A stretch of 64,000 bases of DNA from Amanita rubescens. Taxonomy: Eukaryota; Basidiomycota; Agaricomycetes; Agaricales; Amanitaceae. The translations under genes and the position numbers were made by a program. Below the pieces are notes generated by a model that searched no databases, was not told the origin of the DNA, and worked only from the letters and a program-made list of their open reading frames with translations. The stretch spans positions 33,517 through 97,516 of the forward strand of contig WION01000206.1 in the NCBI GenBank assembly GCA_015039365.1. The letters run 5' to 3'. Position 1 is the stretch's first letter, and each line of letters begins with the position of its first letter. Below are positions 33,743 to 44,233 of the stretch, piece after piece.

Positions 33743-34271
33743 TGCTCACATTACTCCATACCTTGTTTCTAAAATGTTGTACCTATATCGTGTTCGTTCG
33801 AATATCCATCGACCGGTTTTTGTTGTGGATATTTCAAACCTATGATCTACAGGCTTGTTGAAAGCATTAAGAGCGTATGATGATTCAGGAAACTCCTCCT
33901 TAAGATGGGCGCGTTGTCAATGAGTTTGATGTAAATGATATTTCTTATGTTGTGTAGATAACAGGTACGAGAGTACTATGGAATGATTTGTTGAACGCTC
34001 AGTGCCGGCGTTGACTTGAGTCGTAAATTCAGAAAATGGGATCGTGCACTGAGTTGTATACCGTTGCTTCCGCGTCAAACTCTGACAACCTGGACGTGGC
34101 TTTTGCTTCTGTTTTTTTCGTTATTGAATATCATATCTCATCGATTTATCATTGGTGTGCGTGATGTCCACGTCACGTGGCTTTGTACTTTTAGTAAACG
34201 TTGCGACAGATGCCACAACGACAAACAACTCTCTCTCCGAACCGAAACACACCAATCCTCATAACCATACC
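33743..34271. promoter_or_regulatory. Upstream region of WAGxR gene copy 1, conserved in copy 2
   Basis: About 530 bp. The distal 100 bp (33755-33865) and proximal 110 bp (34165-34271) are nearly identical to the matching flanks of copy 2 (42804-42925, 42975-43080). The proximal part contains a CACGTGG E-box-like word and ends in a pyrimidine/adenine-rich leader just before ATGGGCCAG. It is a candidate promoter kept in both copies. Confidence 0.45.
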
Positions 34272-35024
34272 ATGGGCCAGTACTTCCAGCTTATCAACGT
34301 TGATCGCCGCGAAGCTCGATCCATGGGCAAGCTTGGCGAAGCTATCTATAACTACGCAAATCCTCCCATACTGCAGTTGTTACTACGTCAAGAATCGCAA
34401 GATCCCACCATCGGTGCTTGGGCTGGCCATCGCATCATCACAGCTGGAGACCATATAGGGGAGTGTCCTGAAGGGATGCTTTCCGAGGCAGAACAAACCG
34501 AAGTCAACCACTTTGCAGAGACTACTGGTCGTGGCGACGGGGCATTTTACTATTTTGCCTATAGAACATTCAAGGACGTTCCAGCCAGTCCCTTTGGAGG
34601 AAAACTGCCGTGCGAGCCGAACTTTGTTTTGCGTAACTTATCTATGCATGTTTATGTCCGGATCAACGATTTCGAGCGTATCTTGGGTGAGAAAATAAGC
34701 AACAAAGGGTTGAACCCCGATTGGGAATATACCATGAACACGTTAATCCTGGTCAACACGTCTTGGTCGGACGACCCGAGTTGTAGCATCCACTGTTCTT
34801 CGGAGATAGTTCCCGGTCCGTGGGCGGGAAATCGGTTTGATGTAACACCGATTACGGAATTGGAGTCAGAGGGCGAGTTGTGGAAGGATGTTACCGAAGA
34901 GCAAGTTGAAAAAGTTTTCGAAATCGTAGAGGGGGAGTGTTGTAAGTCAATGATGCTATGCCTTATATTTGATTTACCCCAAGCTCAGCATAAATCTACG
35001 TCTGTGAAGAGGTGTTTTCAGTAA
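34272..35024 (+). CDS. WAGxR-motif family protein, copy 1 (stop-codon-loss variant)
   Basis: An uncharacterised protein family with three members in this window. Starts MGQYFQLINVDRREARSMGK. Conserved blocks: GAWAGHRIITAGDH (about residue 50), MLSEAEQTEVNHFAETTG, FVLRNLSMHVYVRIN, then IVPGPWAGNRFDVTP and LWKDVTEEQ. No signal peptide, membrane span or known catalytic motif. Relative to copy 2 it lacks four bases at about 34945 that hold the stop (GAGTGTTGTAAGTC against GAGTGTTGATGGTAAGTC). The frame therefore runs 26 codons further to TGA-equivalent at 35024, unless the GTAAGT is used as a donor. It sits directly downstream of the caspase-like gene. Confidence 0.65.
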   Translation: MGQYFQLINVDRREARSMGKLGEAIYNYANPPILQLLLRQESQDPTIGAWAGHRIITAGDHIGECPEGMLSEAEQTEVNHFAETTGRGDGAFYYFAYRTFKDVPASPFGGKLPCEPNFVLRNLSMHVYVRINDFERILGEKISNKGLNPDWEYTMNTLILVNTSWSDDPSCSIHCSSEIVPGPWAGNRFDVTPITELESEGELWKDVTEEQVEKVFEIVEGECCKSMMLCLIFDLPQAQHKSTSVKRCFQ

Positions 35025-37218
35025 CTTGAACGTTTTCCATCTCCAAAGTTATTGTGTACGAATAGCATGGGTTTATCTTGTCGGTTGTTCAGAGTTTTTG
35101 ATCACTTTAAATGAAATGTTGTTGAGTTCAAAAAAACAGCTTGAGATGGTATATAATTGTACGCCGGAAATTGGAATCAGTAAAAAGCATCTGATGCCCA
35201 CATGTCTCGTAATCCGTAATCCCCATAATCCATAGGACTCCAAGTGGGCTGAAATAACTCCCTCAAAACCCGTACTCCCTTCCGACTCCCGGATGTCAGC
35301 ATTCAGCAACACACACGATGGTAACATTAACAAGCTGCTGGCGGCGATCACGCCGATCAAAATAATCCTTCTCCGAATCGGTTCGTGATCACATCCTCGA
35401 TTTTCGGATCATGCAGAGAAAAATAACCTTGGATCTGTCAACGAGACTTAAGCTTGTCACTTGCACACCGAATAATGTAGGCTAGCCTTTACTTGGATGT
35501 ATACCAATTCTCCATTCAAGAAGTTTCAAGCAGCATGAACCTCTGCGGCGGCCCATCGACCGCTTAAAGGGGAAATTCGCTATTCTGGATGACGAACGGA
35601 AGATACGGTGAAACTCACTTAGTGGCAACATCAGACGTACGCGGTATAGCCACGAATTGAATTGAGAATTACTTGGCGGGAAAATCAAACGCACAGCGAC
35701 ACCCCAGACCGGTGGCTGTTCCCTGTAAATGCGACCCAAGGCACCTCCATTTGGAATAGGCTCGGATAAGGACTGTCAACAACTTTAACAGTACGAATCG
35801 CACGCGGATATACGCTAGTCTTTAGTTGGAAATGCTTGCCGGAATCCGATCTGAGTTAGATTCTTTCGGCGTTCCTCCTATCCCGAGAGAACCATATCTT
35901 TCGTAAAACTCTAGTGTCCAAGTCCATAGATTGCCCCGATCCAAAATTAGAAAACGGAGAAGACATAGAGAGGAGACTTACGCACCTTTGCCAGCACCAG
36001 CTACGCCAACCTGAAGTTACGCCTCAAAAACGATTCTCCCACCTCTCCTTGCTCGTGTTGACAACAGATGGTGCTGAGCGTTGGCCGTACAACACCCCGG
36101 TCCCATTAAAGCGGACGTTGGATACAGTTCTGCTTGGACGCGTTGATCCTGTATGTAGGAGCGCCGAACGGTAAGCGGACTGATGGCTTTACCTAGTTGG
36201 AATTGTGCGGCAGCTGAAAGTTGCACGGGTGTTGTGGTATTGAGGGCTGAGGGCGATTTGAAGCGTTCAGAGCGTTCACTTTGTCGTTTGAAGTGCCAGT
36301 GGGTTTGGGGTCATCCAATGAGCTGCAGAAACGGCGTTTGCTTCTCAAATGCCCTGGGGGCTACGGATATTGACCATCTTCGCAAACGTCGTTGATCGGG
36401 CTCAGATAGTGCAGTGACTTGATTTGGCACTGAGTACGTTACGAGGTGAAGGTCGTCGATCTTCAAAAGATGACCGATGCGATCTTTCACCATGCGATTT
36501 TCACGTTCTTGGAGTACTTTTATGGGAGACAAAGGGCTCTGGGTCGCTTTATCCTCGTTGTCGATTTTTGCTGTTATGTATTATAGGCTCGCGTGACAAG
36601 ATCATCTCTACGTACAGCTTTGGCCCTCTCGTCAACCATGGAAATCGGTTGCTACACGTCAATTGAGATATTCTACGCTCTACACGAACATGGTTTGGCG
36701 AGTAAAGGAGCTATTTCTTGAAGAACCTTTTACTCGTCAAGATATTCAAGATCTTTGTTATTCTTTGGGTTGACCGAACGGCGAATGCGGTGAATACAAC
36801 AATGGTGGCGTTGGACGAGAAAAAGCGAGTAATGTTGAAGTTAAAAATGATTTGTGAGCTAGTGAATGGCGTGATAGAGAGGTCGCAAGACGCAGGTCTC
36901 GGGCCTGAGCAAACCAACATGTTGAAATGTGTAAAGGGAAAGGAAAAGAAAAACTGCAAGTTGCGGTCGAGGAAAAGGAGCCACAAGACATGTTGGACGA
37001 CGTGTACATGACCGAAGAAAAGTATTGATGAATTTACGTTTGTTTCTAGTCTTCTCTGGTCTGCAAGCAACTTTTGTTACAAACGTAGCGGGACTTGCGG
37101 CACCAGTGCCGCTCTCGGCGATTATTGATAAAGTGTGTGTTTGGGACCTGCACCATTAGCGTTGTGCTATCTAGTGTCCTCGTCATTCTTCAATCGCACT
37201 CTTCGATCGTCGAAACCC
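35025..37218. other. Long gap with dispersed repeat pieces and weak coding relics
   Basis: About 2.2 kb. 35025-35350 is the 3' flank shared with WAGxR copy 2. 35370-35850 contains repeat pieces also found at 42.2-42.4 kb. Around 36450-36570 and 36700-36770 the plus strand gives short protein-like runs (MTDAIFHHAIFTFLEYFYGR; ELFLEEPFTRQDIQDLCYSL) broken by stops, which may be exons of a decayed gene. I cannot name it. Confidence 0.35.
35370..35850. repeat. Dispersed repeat pieces (set A)
   Basis: Short words recur between this stretch and 42210-42400: CCTTGGATCTG followed by CAACGA; AACAGTACGAATCG against ATACAGTACGAATCG; and several variants of TAGGCTAGTCTTTACTTG. Order and spacing differ, so this looks like a nested or rearranged low-copy repeat and not a simple tandem. 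Confidence 0.45.
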
Positions 37219-38310
37219 ATGTCAAACTCATCCGCTGATCAGTTCTTTGCGCCTGGTGGCATTCTCACCTTATTCTTGACAGTCGACCAAGCAGTCCTCG
37301 AGTGCAACGCCTACATTCTCAAGGCATTCGTTCCTTTCACAAAAAGCCAGGTCTTACTTGTTGAGTTGCAGCCTCGTATATGCGAAATACCATCCCCCAT
37401 CATCATCAAGGTATACGACCCCCGCTTTATCAACGATCGTAAGCGACCATCACCCTCCTCCGGGATTCCCGACCGTCCTTGGTCGTTATCCCTTGAAATC
37501 GCAGCAGCTGAGCGCCGTAAAGCAATTGCCCGCAATGAGCGTCTCGATGATTACGACGAGCTGTGTTATGATGACTTTGACGAGTTGCTCTGGGAGGAAT
37601 TCTTTTACAGGACCACTGAAGATGCGTTCAACTCGGAGCTAGCCGCATACTCGCGCTTACAAGACCTCCAGGGTGTAGGCATCCCTCGTTACTATGCCTC
37701 AGGAAATCTCGTTGTCGATGCGCGTCGTCCCATATCTCCTCATGTCCTCGCCATCGAGTATATCCCTAGTGAAAGTCTCAGCACAATCAATCCCAGCTCT
37801 GTTCCTCGCTCCTTGGCACGCTCCTTGATTACAACTGTGTGCTCATTCCCGTCTTACGGCATTATTCACTGCGATCTCCATACAGACAATATTCTCTTCT
37901 CTCAGCAACTCTCACGGGTTGTCGTCATTGACTTTGGACAATCAATCCTGCGCGAAGACGAATCGGACTCTGAGTGGGAATTTGCAGTGCAAACGGAGAG
38001 AAATGAAGTCCTAGTGAAGTTGTTATTGCACAAAGCCGGGATCAGATATTTCGATCCATGTCTCCCGAAGATATTTCCCAATCCCCTCGGCGCGGATTAC
38101 TGGAACTCGATGGTCAACACGCAAGGCCAGCGTTGGTGCATTCCCACAGAGGATTGGACGGGTCCTGGTGGGATCAGACTTGACGAACCCATAAGATGGA
38201 AGCTCAGGGACGATGTCGCTTCTTGGCTTGCTGCAAAGCAGGCAGGCTTGTTGACCGGCGTAGATCCCCCAAGACCTGGCTCACCTGACTATGTGCCAGT
38301 GATCCTATAA
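37219..38310 (+). CDS. Protein-kinase-like protein (Agaricomycete expanded type)
   Basis: A single-exon 363-aa protein. Landmarks: LLVELQPRICEIPSPIIIKV (beta-strand with the ATP-site Lys), FNSELAAYSRLQDLQGVGIP and PRYYASGN, hinge LAIEYIPSE, catalytic loop GIIHCDLHTDNILF and the DFG in VVVIDFGQS. HCDLH with downstream N gives the D-x5-N pattern of active kinase folds. The C-lobe is short, as in mushroom aminoglycoside-phosphotransferase-like kinases. The start MSNSSADQFFAPGG at 37219 is preferred over an upstream in-frame start codon because of its context. No signal peptide. The substrate is unknown. It is flanked downstream by a (TAAT)n microsatellite. Confidence 0.8.
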   Translation: MSNSSADQFFAPGGILTLFLTVDQAVLECNAYILKAFVPFTKSQVLLVELQPRICEIPSPIIIKVYDPRFINDRKRPSPSSGIPDRPWSLSLEIAAAERRKAIARNERLDDYDELCYDDFDELLWEEFFYRTTEDAFNSELAAYSRLQDLQGVGIPRYYASGNLVVDARRPISPHVLAIEYIPSESLSTINPSSVPRSLARSLITTVCSFPSYGIIHCDLHTDNILFSQQLSRVVVIDFGQSILREDESDSEWEFAVQTERNEVLVKLLLHKAGIRYFDPCLPKIFPNPLGADYWNSMVNTQGQRWCIPTEDWTGPGGIRLDEPIRWKLRDDVASWLAAKQAGLLTGVDPPRPGSPDYVPVIL

Positions 38311-38379
38311 TGCTCATGTCGAACTCAGTTTTCCACCCTCCTTTCTTATCTCGTAGCATGTAGCAAGTGTGGAAAGGGG

Positions 38380-38408
38380 GTAATTAATTAATTAATTAAT
38401 TAATTAAG
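38380..38408. repeat. (TAAT)n microsatellite
   Basis: About seven perfect TAAT units just downstream of the kinase-like gene; AT-rich simple repeat in a 250-bp gap. Confidence 0.85.
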
Positions 38409-38566
38409 GCAGTCAGCAGGTCCCTTGTACAACTTCTGTTAGCAGAATATGACTGTTGTCGCTACTTTCTGACGGCTGAAAGAATTGCAAAAGGCCGGAT
38501 GCGATAGCTTTATTCCGTAATTCGACTTTTCTAGTCCACCAACGGTACGTAGCCATTGTTACCAGA

Positions 38567-40640
38567 TCACTTTTGTTTTAACGCTGGCGCAAAACGAGGA
38601 GGGAGTCCCAGTGGACATGAACCAGCAGTCTCTACAAGACTATGGCTATTGGGACAGGGACTCGCGCGCGCGACGATCCCTTGCTCCGCCTTCTCTGCCC
38701 GAGCTTTGAGCGTCTCCTCCCTACGTCCTCTCAACGCCCGCTCATACGCCTTACACACCCACTTGATATAGCCGATTTTCTCTCTTGCGCCTTCACTTTC
38801 GGAGGCTATCAATCGATGGTGCAGCATTTCGATATCCGCAAAAGTAAAAAACGGAGGGACGTTGGGCCGTCATCTTGACGTCAAACGGATCAACGCTCTT
38901 GGCGCGGTGAGGGTCGTTCGCGTGCTCCGCATTGCTGGTTTTACCGAGGGCTGGCGGACAGCTTGGTGCGGATATTTGCTGACAAACTCTCGCAGGGCAT
39001 TGTCAATGTCAAGGTCGCCTGTTCTGCTCCGGCCGATAGCCGACGCCCCGTGTCCCCGATAAAATATCAACACACAGCCAATGTTCGTATCGGTGCCGTA
39101 TGCGCTCTCTCAACGAGTCGCGGGCTCAATGGCCGATCGCCATCTTGCTTCGACTCTTCTATGGCTCTCATTTCTCCCAAAGCTCCTCGGTAAACCGAGC
39201 CGCGATTTGTCGTCCTCGACCCTTCCTCGTATGGCTGCACCTTTCAAGTGTTTCCACGTATATCCTTGCACTCCTTTCTACGCCAAGCTCATCGTAAAGT
39301 TTCCAAAACATGTCGCGAGATTCCTCCAATGACGAGTGTCGGTAAAAGACAGAAATATATGAATTGAGAATCTGGCCGTAAGAGTGACGTGCCGAAACTT
39401 GTATTCGATAGGTAACATTTCGTTCTACTCGTTGTCTTGCCCTCCCACAACAGCAAGTATGCGCTGAAACAAGGTACAAACTTCATGAATCACTTCTTGC
39501 CTGCTCTGCGGAGGAATATGAGTGAAGCTCGGATACACGTCTTCTGATGCCGGAGGACCAGAAGTCATTGCCTCCGGCGCGTCAGGCGAGCTTTCAGGTA
39601 TCGCTGATGTGTTTTCAACTTCATCGGACGCATCTTTCTCAGGAGGCGAAATGGACCGAACGAAGGGTGGATTATATGCCGCATATGCATGGAATACGTG
39701 TATCATCACCTCTTCATTGATGCTTGCGTCGACTGCCCTGGCTAAACTGCACCCATCTGGGCCTGCCACTCGCAGCATCTCAGCCAAAATCCACCTCGCC
39801 CTCGCTAGATCTCCGATGCACTTTCGCGCCCTCCAATAAAGCGCAAAACGTCTTCCTATCGGGGCAGAACGCACCTCTACCATCAGCGACACAGTGAGAA
39901 TCTAACATCTCCTAAACGCTTCGGAAACGTAACGCTGGAGCCTAGACTTGGCGCATGCAAGGATAACAGCGTTGTATGCTGTTGGCATGATTCGGCGATC
40001 GACAGTCATTTCCGTCCACAGATCTAACGCGCGTTCTGGCTCAGAGGAACGACCAGATGAAATATGTGACGCGCAAGCACGGATCATGAGAGTATAGAGA
40101 AGAACGTCTGGCTGGGGATGAGCTACGTAGCGCATATATGGAAGAACAAATCCCAAGCTTGGGCGCGACCCAAAGACGAATGGCGCCCTCAGGGGTTGCC
40201 AACGAGTGAGTCTTGACGTGAAGATGTCGTTGCTGTTCATCTGGAACGTCTACCTGAACGTTACTATCTTGCTCTATCTTATGTTTAGAGACATACCTGT
40301 CAGATAAGTCATCATGACCCGCTCAACAGCCTCGACGTTCCCAGCGCTGGCATACAAGTCCATGACTTCATGAATCGCGTTCCCCAAGGGGATAGCGAGT
40401 CTCTGCGCTCGCTGTTAGCCCTTGCGAAATAACTTAGACGACGTGTGCTGACTTTGATGAGATCCAACATTTCCTCCGCAGCCAGTTGATCCTTCTCCTG
40501 TAGCTGTGGCCACTTCGGGATTGGGTTCAGCAAGAATGTGCAGGGTAACCTGGAGCCCCTGAGGTCCACCACTAAGGTGACAACCGATTGCCCAATATGT
40601 CCAGGTCCGTAAAGTCCTTGTTTGATTTGGTGTGCCAACT
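38567..40640 (-). pseudogene. PPR-repeat (mitochondrial type) gene, 5'-truncated and frameshifted
   Basis: PPR proteins bind organellar RNA. Helical-repeat sequence is readable through much of the span: AIHEVMDLYASAGNVEAVER, PDVLLYTLMIRACASHI, DLWTEMTVDRRIMPTAYNAV, DLARARWILAEMLRVAG, LNSYISVFYRHSSLEESRDM and FWKLYDELGV, SPRLVERAHTAPIRTLAV, KPAMRSTRTT and EMLHHRLIASESEG, ending ALKQK with TGA 38567-38569. One-base frame breaks are seen at about 39828 (after LLEGAK), at about 39167 (ELWEK to AIEES) and near 40598 (GLYGPG to YWAIG). The N-terminal part stops at a poly-T tract near 40655 with no start region. Truncation plus three breaks argues for a pseudogene, though indel errors may add to it. 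Confidence 0.7.
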
Positions 40641-40789
40641 TCTTCTTTTCTTTTTTTTTTGAATGGACAGGAATTTGTATTGTTCAAGTTAGATAGTACA
40701 AGGACTATATACGTCAATACGGTACAAATCACATAGGGGGGTAGCACGGTGTGCGTTAAAGTAAGTAATGCGTGTGCCAAGCGGCAAGG

Positions 40790-41130
40790 CTAAAGCGCGG
40801 TGAGGATGATCCAGCAAGAACCGCCAGCGTAAACGTCATACCTCTTCCTCCACCTCGTCTTCATCCTCATGTCCAAAACCTCCAAAATGCGTATTTCGAA
40901 CGATTTCCTTGTCGATTTGACCTGATGGTATCTAAAAAACGAACGAAAGTTGTCGATGATTCGAAAACATACCATTCTCGTCTTCCTCTACCCTCAACCC
41001 GACGTCATCAAAGTCGTCCAAAAATTAGACAAGCTTTGCCCATAATGCGTAAGCTCTTCGTCCTCCAAGTCGAAGGCAGAGCCTTTTGCGGTTCGTTCCA
41101 GCGTCCGTTCCTTGGGGCTCACAGTACGGT
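40790..41130 (-). pseudogene. NOP14 pseudogene fragment, copy 2
   Basis: Nearly identical to 27780-28085. It holds SAFDLEDEELTHYGQSLSN, a two-base insertion before DDFDDVGLRVEEDEN, a 55-60 bp intron ending CATCAG, and DKEIVRNTHFGGF-type sequence as in copy 1. The downstream limit coincides with the next intron's acceptor region; the upstream limit abuts the truncated caspase copy at 41131-41152. Non-coding relic. Confidence 0.8.
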
Positions 41131-41151
41131 CGTTTATTCTCTCACCCAGGA

Positions 41152-42250
41152 AGGCTCTCGGTAACCGTAAAGCATTTATGGATGCCGCTATCGAAGTTCT
41201 GCGCTCGGAACTCCAACACAAGTCGCTTGATTATCTCACTCGAAAGTCTTTTGCCGCCAAGATACGAACTCTTATGTATGCACCTTGCCGGTTCCCTATA
41301 TTATCTGACATTTACCGGTACAGGCCTGCTGGTATAGAAGTCGACTGCTACGGTCAAAACGCTGATCGACTTTTGTTTAATCCATCCGGCGGACGGGCAC
41401 ATTATGCCTTTATACCCGGCAGGACTGAGGCAAATGGAAGCATGACCCTCTTCGCCGGTTCTGCGCATGGCATCAAAGAAGGTGTAACCTGCGGTATCTA
41501 TGCAAATCCCATTGATACCAAGGATATTCTGGGATTCCTGAACGTTACGCGTGTTTCAGATGTCACCACTGCCGAATTATTCCCTCCCTCCGGTTGGGAC
41601 TTGCCGCCTGTCTTCTACGCTGTGGAGACGCGATGTCTTCACCAGATAGTGAACGTCTTTATGTTACTGCGCCGACCGAAGCGCCCGAATGCAAGGTGGT
41701 CGTGACAAACGATGAAGCCCAGGCGAATATTATCTTGAGAGGTAAAGAAGGCAAAGTTGCGCTTTTGTGGAAAGGGATCGGCGCGGACCCCAAGTTGCGG
41801 ATTAAAACTCCCTCTGAGGACTCCAAGATTAATATGTTCGTCCCGGATGATAAACAAAGTCTCATGAGGGCGATCAAGCGGGCCGCGAGGTTCACGTACT
41901 ACATTTCACCCTCCCAATCACCCTCACCTTCCTTGTTCGAGGTTGAGTTTAAGGAAGTCAATGACGACACCGAGGAGCCTGAAGGAGGGAATTTACTCAA
42001 AGACCGTGTCGCTGAGGTAGCGATAGAGCATGGCTCTAGCAAGAGGTTCCTTGTCATTCGCAACAAAGCCAAAGTTGACATCTTGACGAACTCAAGATTT
42101 GACTTGGAAACACGACTGAAGCACGGTCAGGATAAAGAATTGGTAAAATCATCAACCAGACGCAAATACCCATCAACACGAAATGATCCATCTCTGTGGA
42201 GGCGATTCCGAATCGGACCACAATCATATCCCCCATTTCGGATCGGGTAG
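41152..42250 (+). pseudogene. Truncated second copy of the caspase-domain gene
   Basis: Aligns with 32180-33120 of the first gene, starting at ALGNRKAFMDAAIEVLRSEL, so the whole caspase fold is missing and only the C-terminal extension remains (NADRLLFNPSGGRAHYAF, GSAHGIKEGVTCGIYANP, QSLMRAIKRAARFTYYISP). A single-base loss at about 41660 shifts the frame. After NKAKVDI (about 42080) homology stops and unrelated repeat-like sequence follows. The 3' block of the first copy is absent. No start region. Confidence 0.82.
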
Positions 42251-42400
42251 AGAGAAGTACGGCCTTGGATCTGCCAACGATGGCATAGGCTAGTCTTAGA
42301 AACATATCAGAACACCTCCATTTGTTATTAGGGACTGTGAACAATACAGTACGAATCGGGCGGTGATATAGGCTAGTCTTTACTTGAGAATGCAGGTTGA
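42210..42400. repeat. Dispersed repeat pieces (set B)
   Basis: Counterpart of 35370-35850: GGCCTTGGATCTGCCAACGA, ACAGTACGAATCGGGCGGTG and TATAGGCTAGTCTTTACTTG, the last also in a shorter form near 42283. It replaces the C-terminal exons of the caspase copy. Confidence 0.45.
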
Positions 42401-43080
42401 ATTTATCGTGAGATGCTCGTGGATCGAATAAGCTCTTTTTCTCCCTCATGGAGGCAAACATACGGCAGTTTTGAGGCAGGGCGCATATCTTATAATGGAT
42501 TCAGATCCCAAACTTCGTATTCAGAGAAAAGCTGCGCACCGTACTTTGGAAATCAGATGCCCGTTCCGAGATGCCAAAAGTTCATTCGGTGCGTTGACGC
42601 CCGTCGAAAAAAGGGTACGGAGATTGCGAGGATCAAGGATCCGTTGCTTCGCCGACCGAGCTGCAAACAGCTAAATTGACTCGAAGAATTCAACAAGAAA
42701 TGCTAGCAAGATGCAGCTCGCAATATCTCCCATGGTTACACCACCCGAGGCTTCGTACTTGCCGGAACTTGATCCGCATCCTTTGGTAACCTCAGCGCTC
42801 AGTGCCAATCACATTACTCCATACCCTGTTTCTAAAATGTTGTACCTATATCGTGTGCGTTCGAATGTCCATCGACTGGTTTTTGTTGTGGATATTTCAA
42901 ACCTATGATCTACAGGCTTGTTGAAAAGAAAGTCAGAAGGACTCAGAACCTGAGACAGTGAGAACATCATGTGACGCAAGATTCACGTGGCTGTGTACTT
43001 TTAAACGCAGATGTCACAACGAGTCAACGACAAACAACTCTTTCTCCAAACCGCAACACACCAATCCTCATAACCTTACC
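42251..43080. other. Gap: repeat-like filler, then the conserved upstream region of WAGxR copy 2
   Basis: 42400-42800 shows no gene. From 42804 the sequence matches the first copy's 33755-33865 and, after a shorter spacer, its proximal promoter including CACGTGG at about 42984. Confidence 0.4.
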
Positions 43081-43758
43081 ATGGGCCAGTACTTCCAGCT
43101 TATCAACGTTGATCGCCGCGAAGCTCAATACATGGGCAAGCTTGGCGAAGCTATCTATAACTACGCAAATCTTCCCATACTGCAGTTGTTACTACGTCAA
43201 GAATCGCAAGATGATCCCACCATCGGTATTTGGGCTGGCCATCGCATCATCACAGCTGGAGACTATATGGGGGAGTGCCCTGAAGGAATGCTTTCCGAGG
43301 CAGAACAAGCCGAAGTCAATCACTTTGCAGAGACTACTGGTCGCAGCAGCGACGGGGCATTTTACTATTTTGCCTATAGAACGTTCAAGGACATTCCAGT
43401 CAGTCCCTCGAGAGGAAAACTGCCGCGCGAGCCGAACTTTGTTTTGCGTAACTTATCTATGCATGTTTATGTCCGGATCAACGATTTCGAGCGTATCTTG
43501 GGTGAGAAGATAAGCAACGAAGGGTTGGACCCCGATTTGGAATTTACCCTGAACATATTAATCCTGGTCAACACGTCTTGGTCGGACGACCCGAGTTGTA
43601 GCATCAATTGTTCTTCGGAGATAGTTCCCGGTCCGTGGGCGGGAAATCGGTTTGACGTAACACCGATCGCGGAATTGGAGTCAGAGGGCGAGTTGTGGAA
43701 GGATGTTACCGAAGAGCAAGTTGAAAGGATTTTCGAAATCGTAGAGGGGGAGTGTTGA
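43081..43758 (+). CDS. WAGxR-motif family protein, copy 2
   Basis: A 225-aa protein about 90% identical by eye to copy 1 (34272), from MGQYFQLINVDRREAQYMGK to IVEGEC and TGA (43756-43758). Conserved blocks: GIWAGHRIITAGDYMGECPE, MLSEAEQAEVNHFAETTGRS, FVLRNLSMHVYVRINDFERI, IVPGPWAGNRFDVTPIAE and LWKDVTEEQ. The reading frame is intact and differences from copy 1 include whole-codon insertions (an added Asp, an added Ser-Ser), which suggests selection on the protein. Function unknown; no signal or membrane segment. Confidence 0.72.
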   Translation: MGQYFQLINVDRREAQYMGKLGEAIYNYANLPILQLLLRQESQDDPTIGIWAGHRIITAGDYMGECPEGMLSEAEQAEVNHFAETTGRSSDGAFYYFAYRTFKDIPVSPSRGKLPREPNFVLRNLSMHVYVRINDFERILGEKISNEGLDPDLEFTLNILILVNTSWSDDPSCSINCSSEIVPGPWAGNRFDVTPIAELESEGELWKDVTEEQVERIFEIVEGEC

Positions 43759-44233
43759 TGGTAAGTCAATCATGCTACGCCTTATATTTGATTTACCCCC
43801 CAAGCTCAGCATAGCATCTACGTCTGTGAAGAAGAGTTTTCAGTAACTTGAACGTTTTCCATCTCCAAAGGTGTTATTGTGTACGAATAGCTTCAATGAC
43901 TTTATCTTGTCGGTTGTTCAGAGTTTTTGATCACTTTAAATGAAACGTTGTTGAGTTCGGAAAAAATGGTATAATTGTACACCCGAAATTGGAATCTGTA
44001 AGCAGCTAATGCCCGTCGACCCCTCTTAGCCCATATGTCTCGTAACCCATACTCCCCCATAATCCATACGATTTCCGGGATCCAAAGTGGGCTCATGTAA
44101 GTGTAACTGAAATAGCTCCCTCAGAACCCGTACTCCCTTCTGACTCCCGAGTGGTCAGTGTCGGCGCTCAGCAACACTATACACGATGGTAACATTAACA
44201 AGTTGCTGTAAGGTACACAAGTCACATCTACGT
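43759..44233. other. Intergenic, shared 3' flank of the WAGxR copies
   Basis: About 475 bp; 43759-44190 matches 34945-35335 downstream of copy 1 with small indels. This marks the right end of the duplication, close to the lipin stop codon. Confidence 0.5.

Noticed and set aside
35990..36230. Minus-strand run resembling a P-loop (GVAGAGKGA)
   Set aside because: It is only a few residues long, out of frame with any open reading frame of length, and has no other ATPase motif nearby.
42958..43513. Plus-strand 180-codon ORF overlapping WAGxR copy 2
   Set aside because: It is a shifted-frame shadow of the real gene; the same shadow is broken in copy 1.
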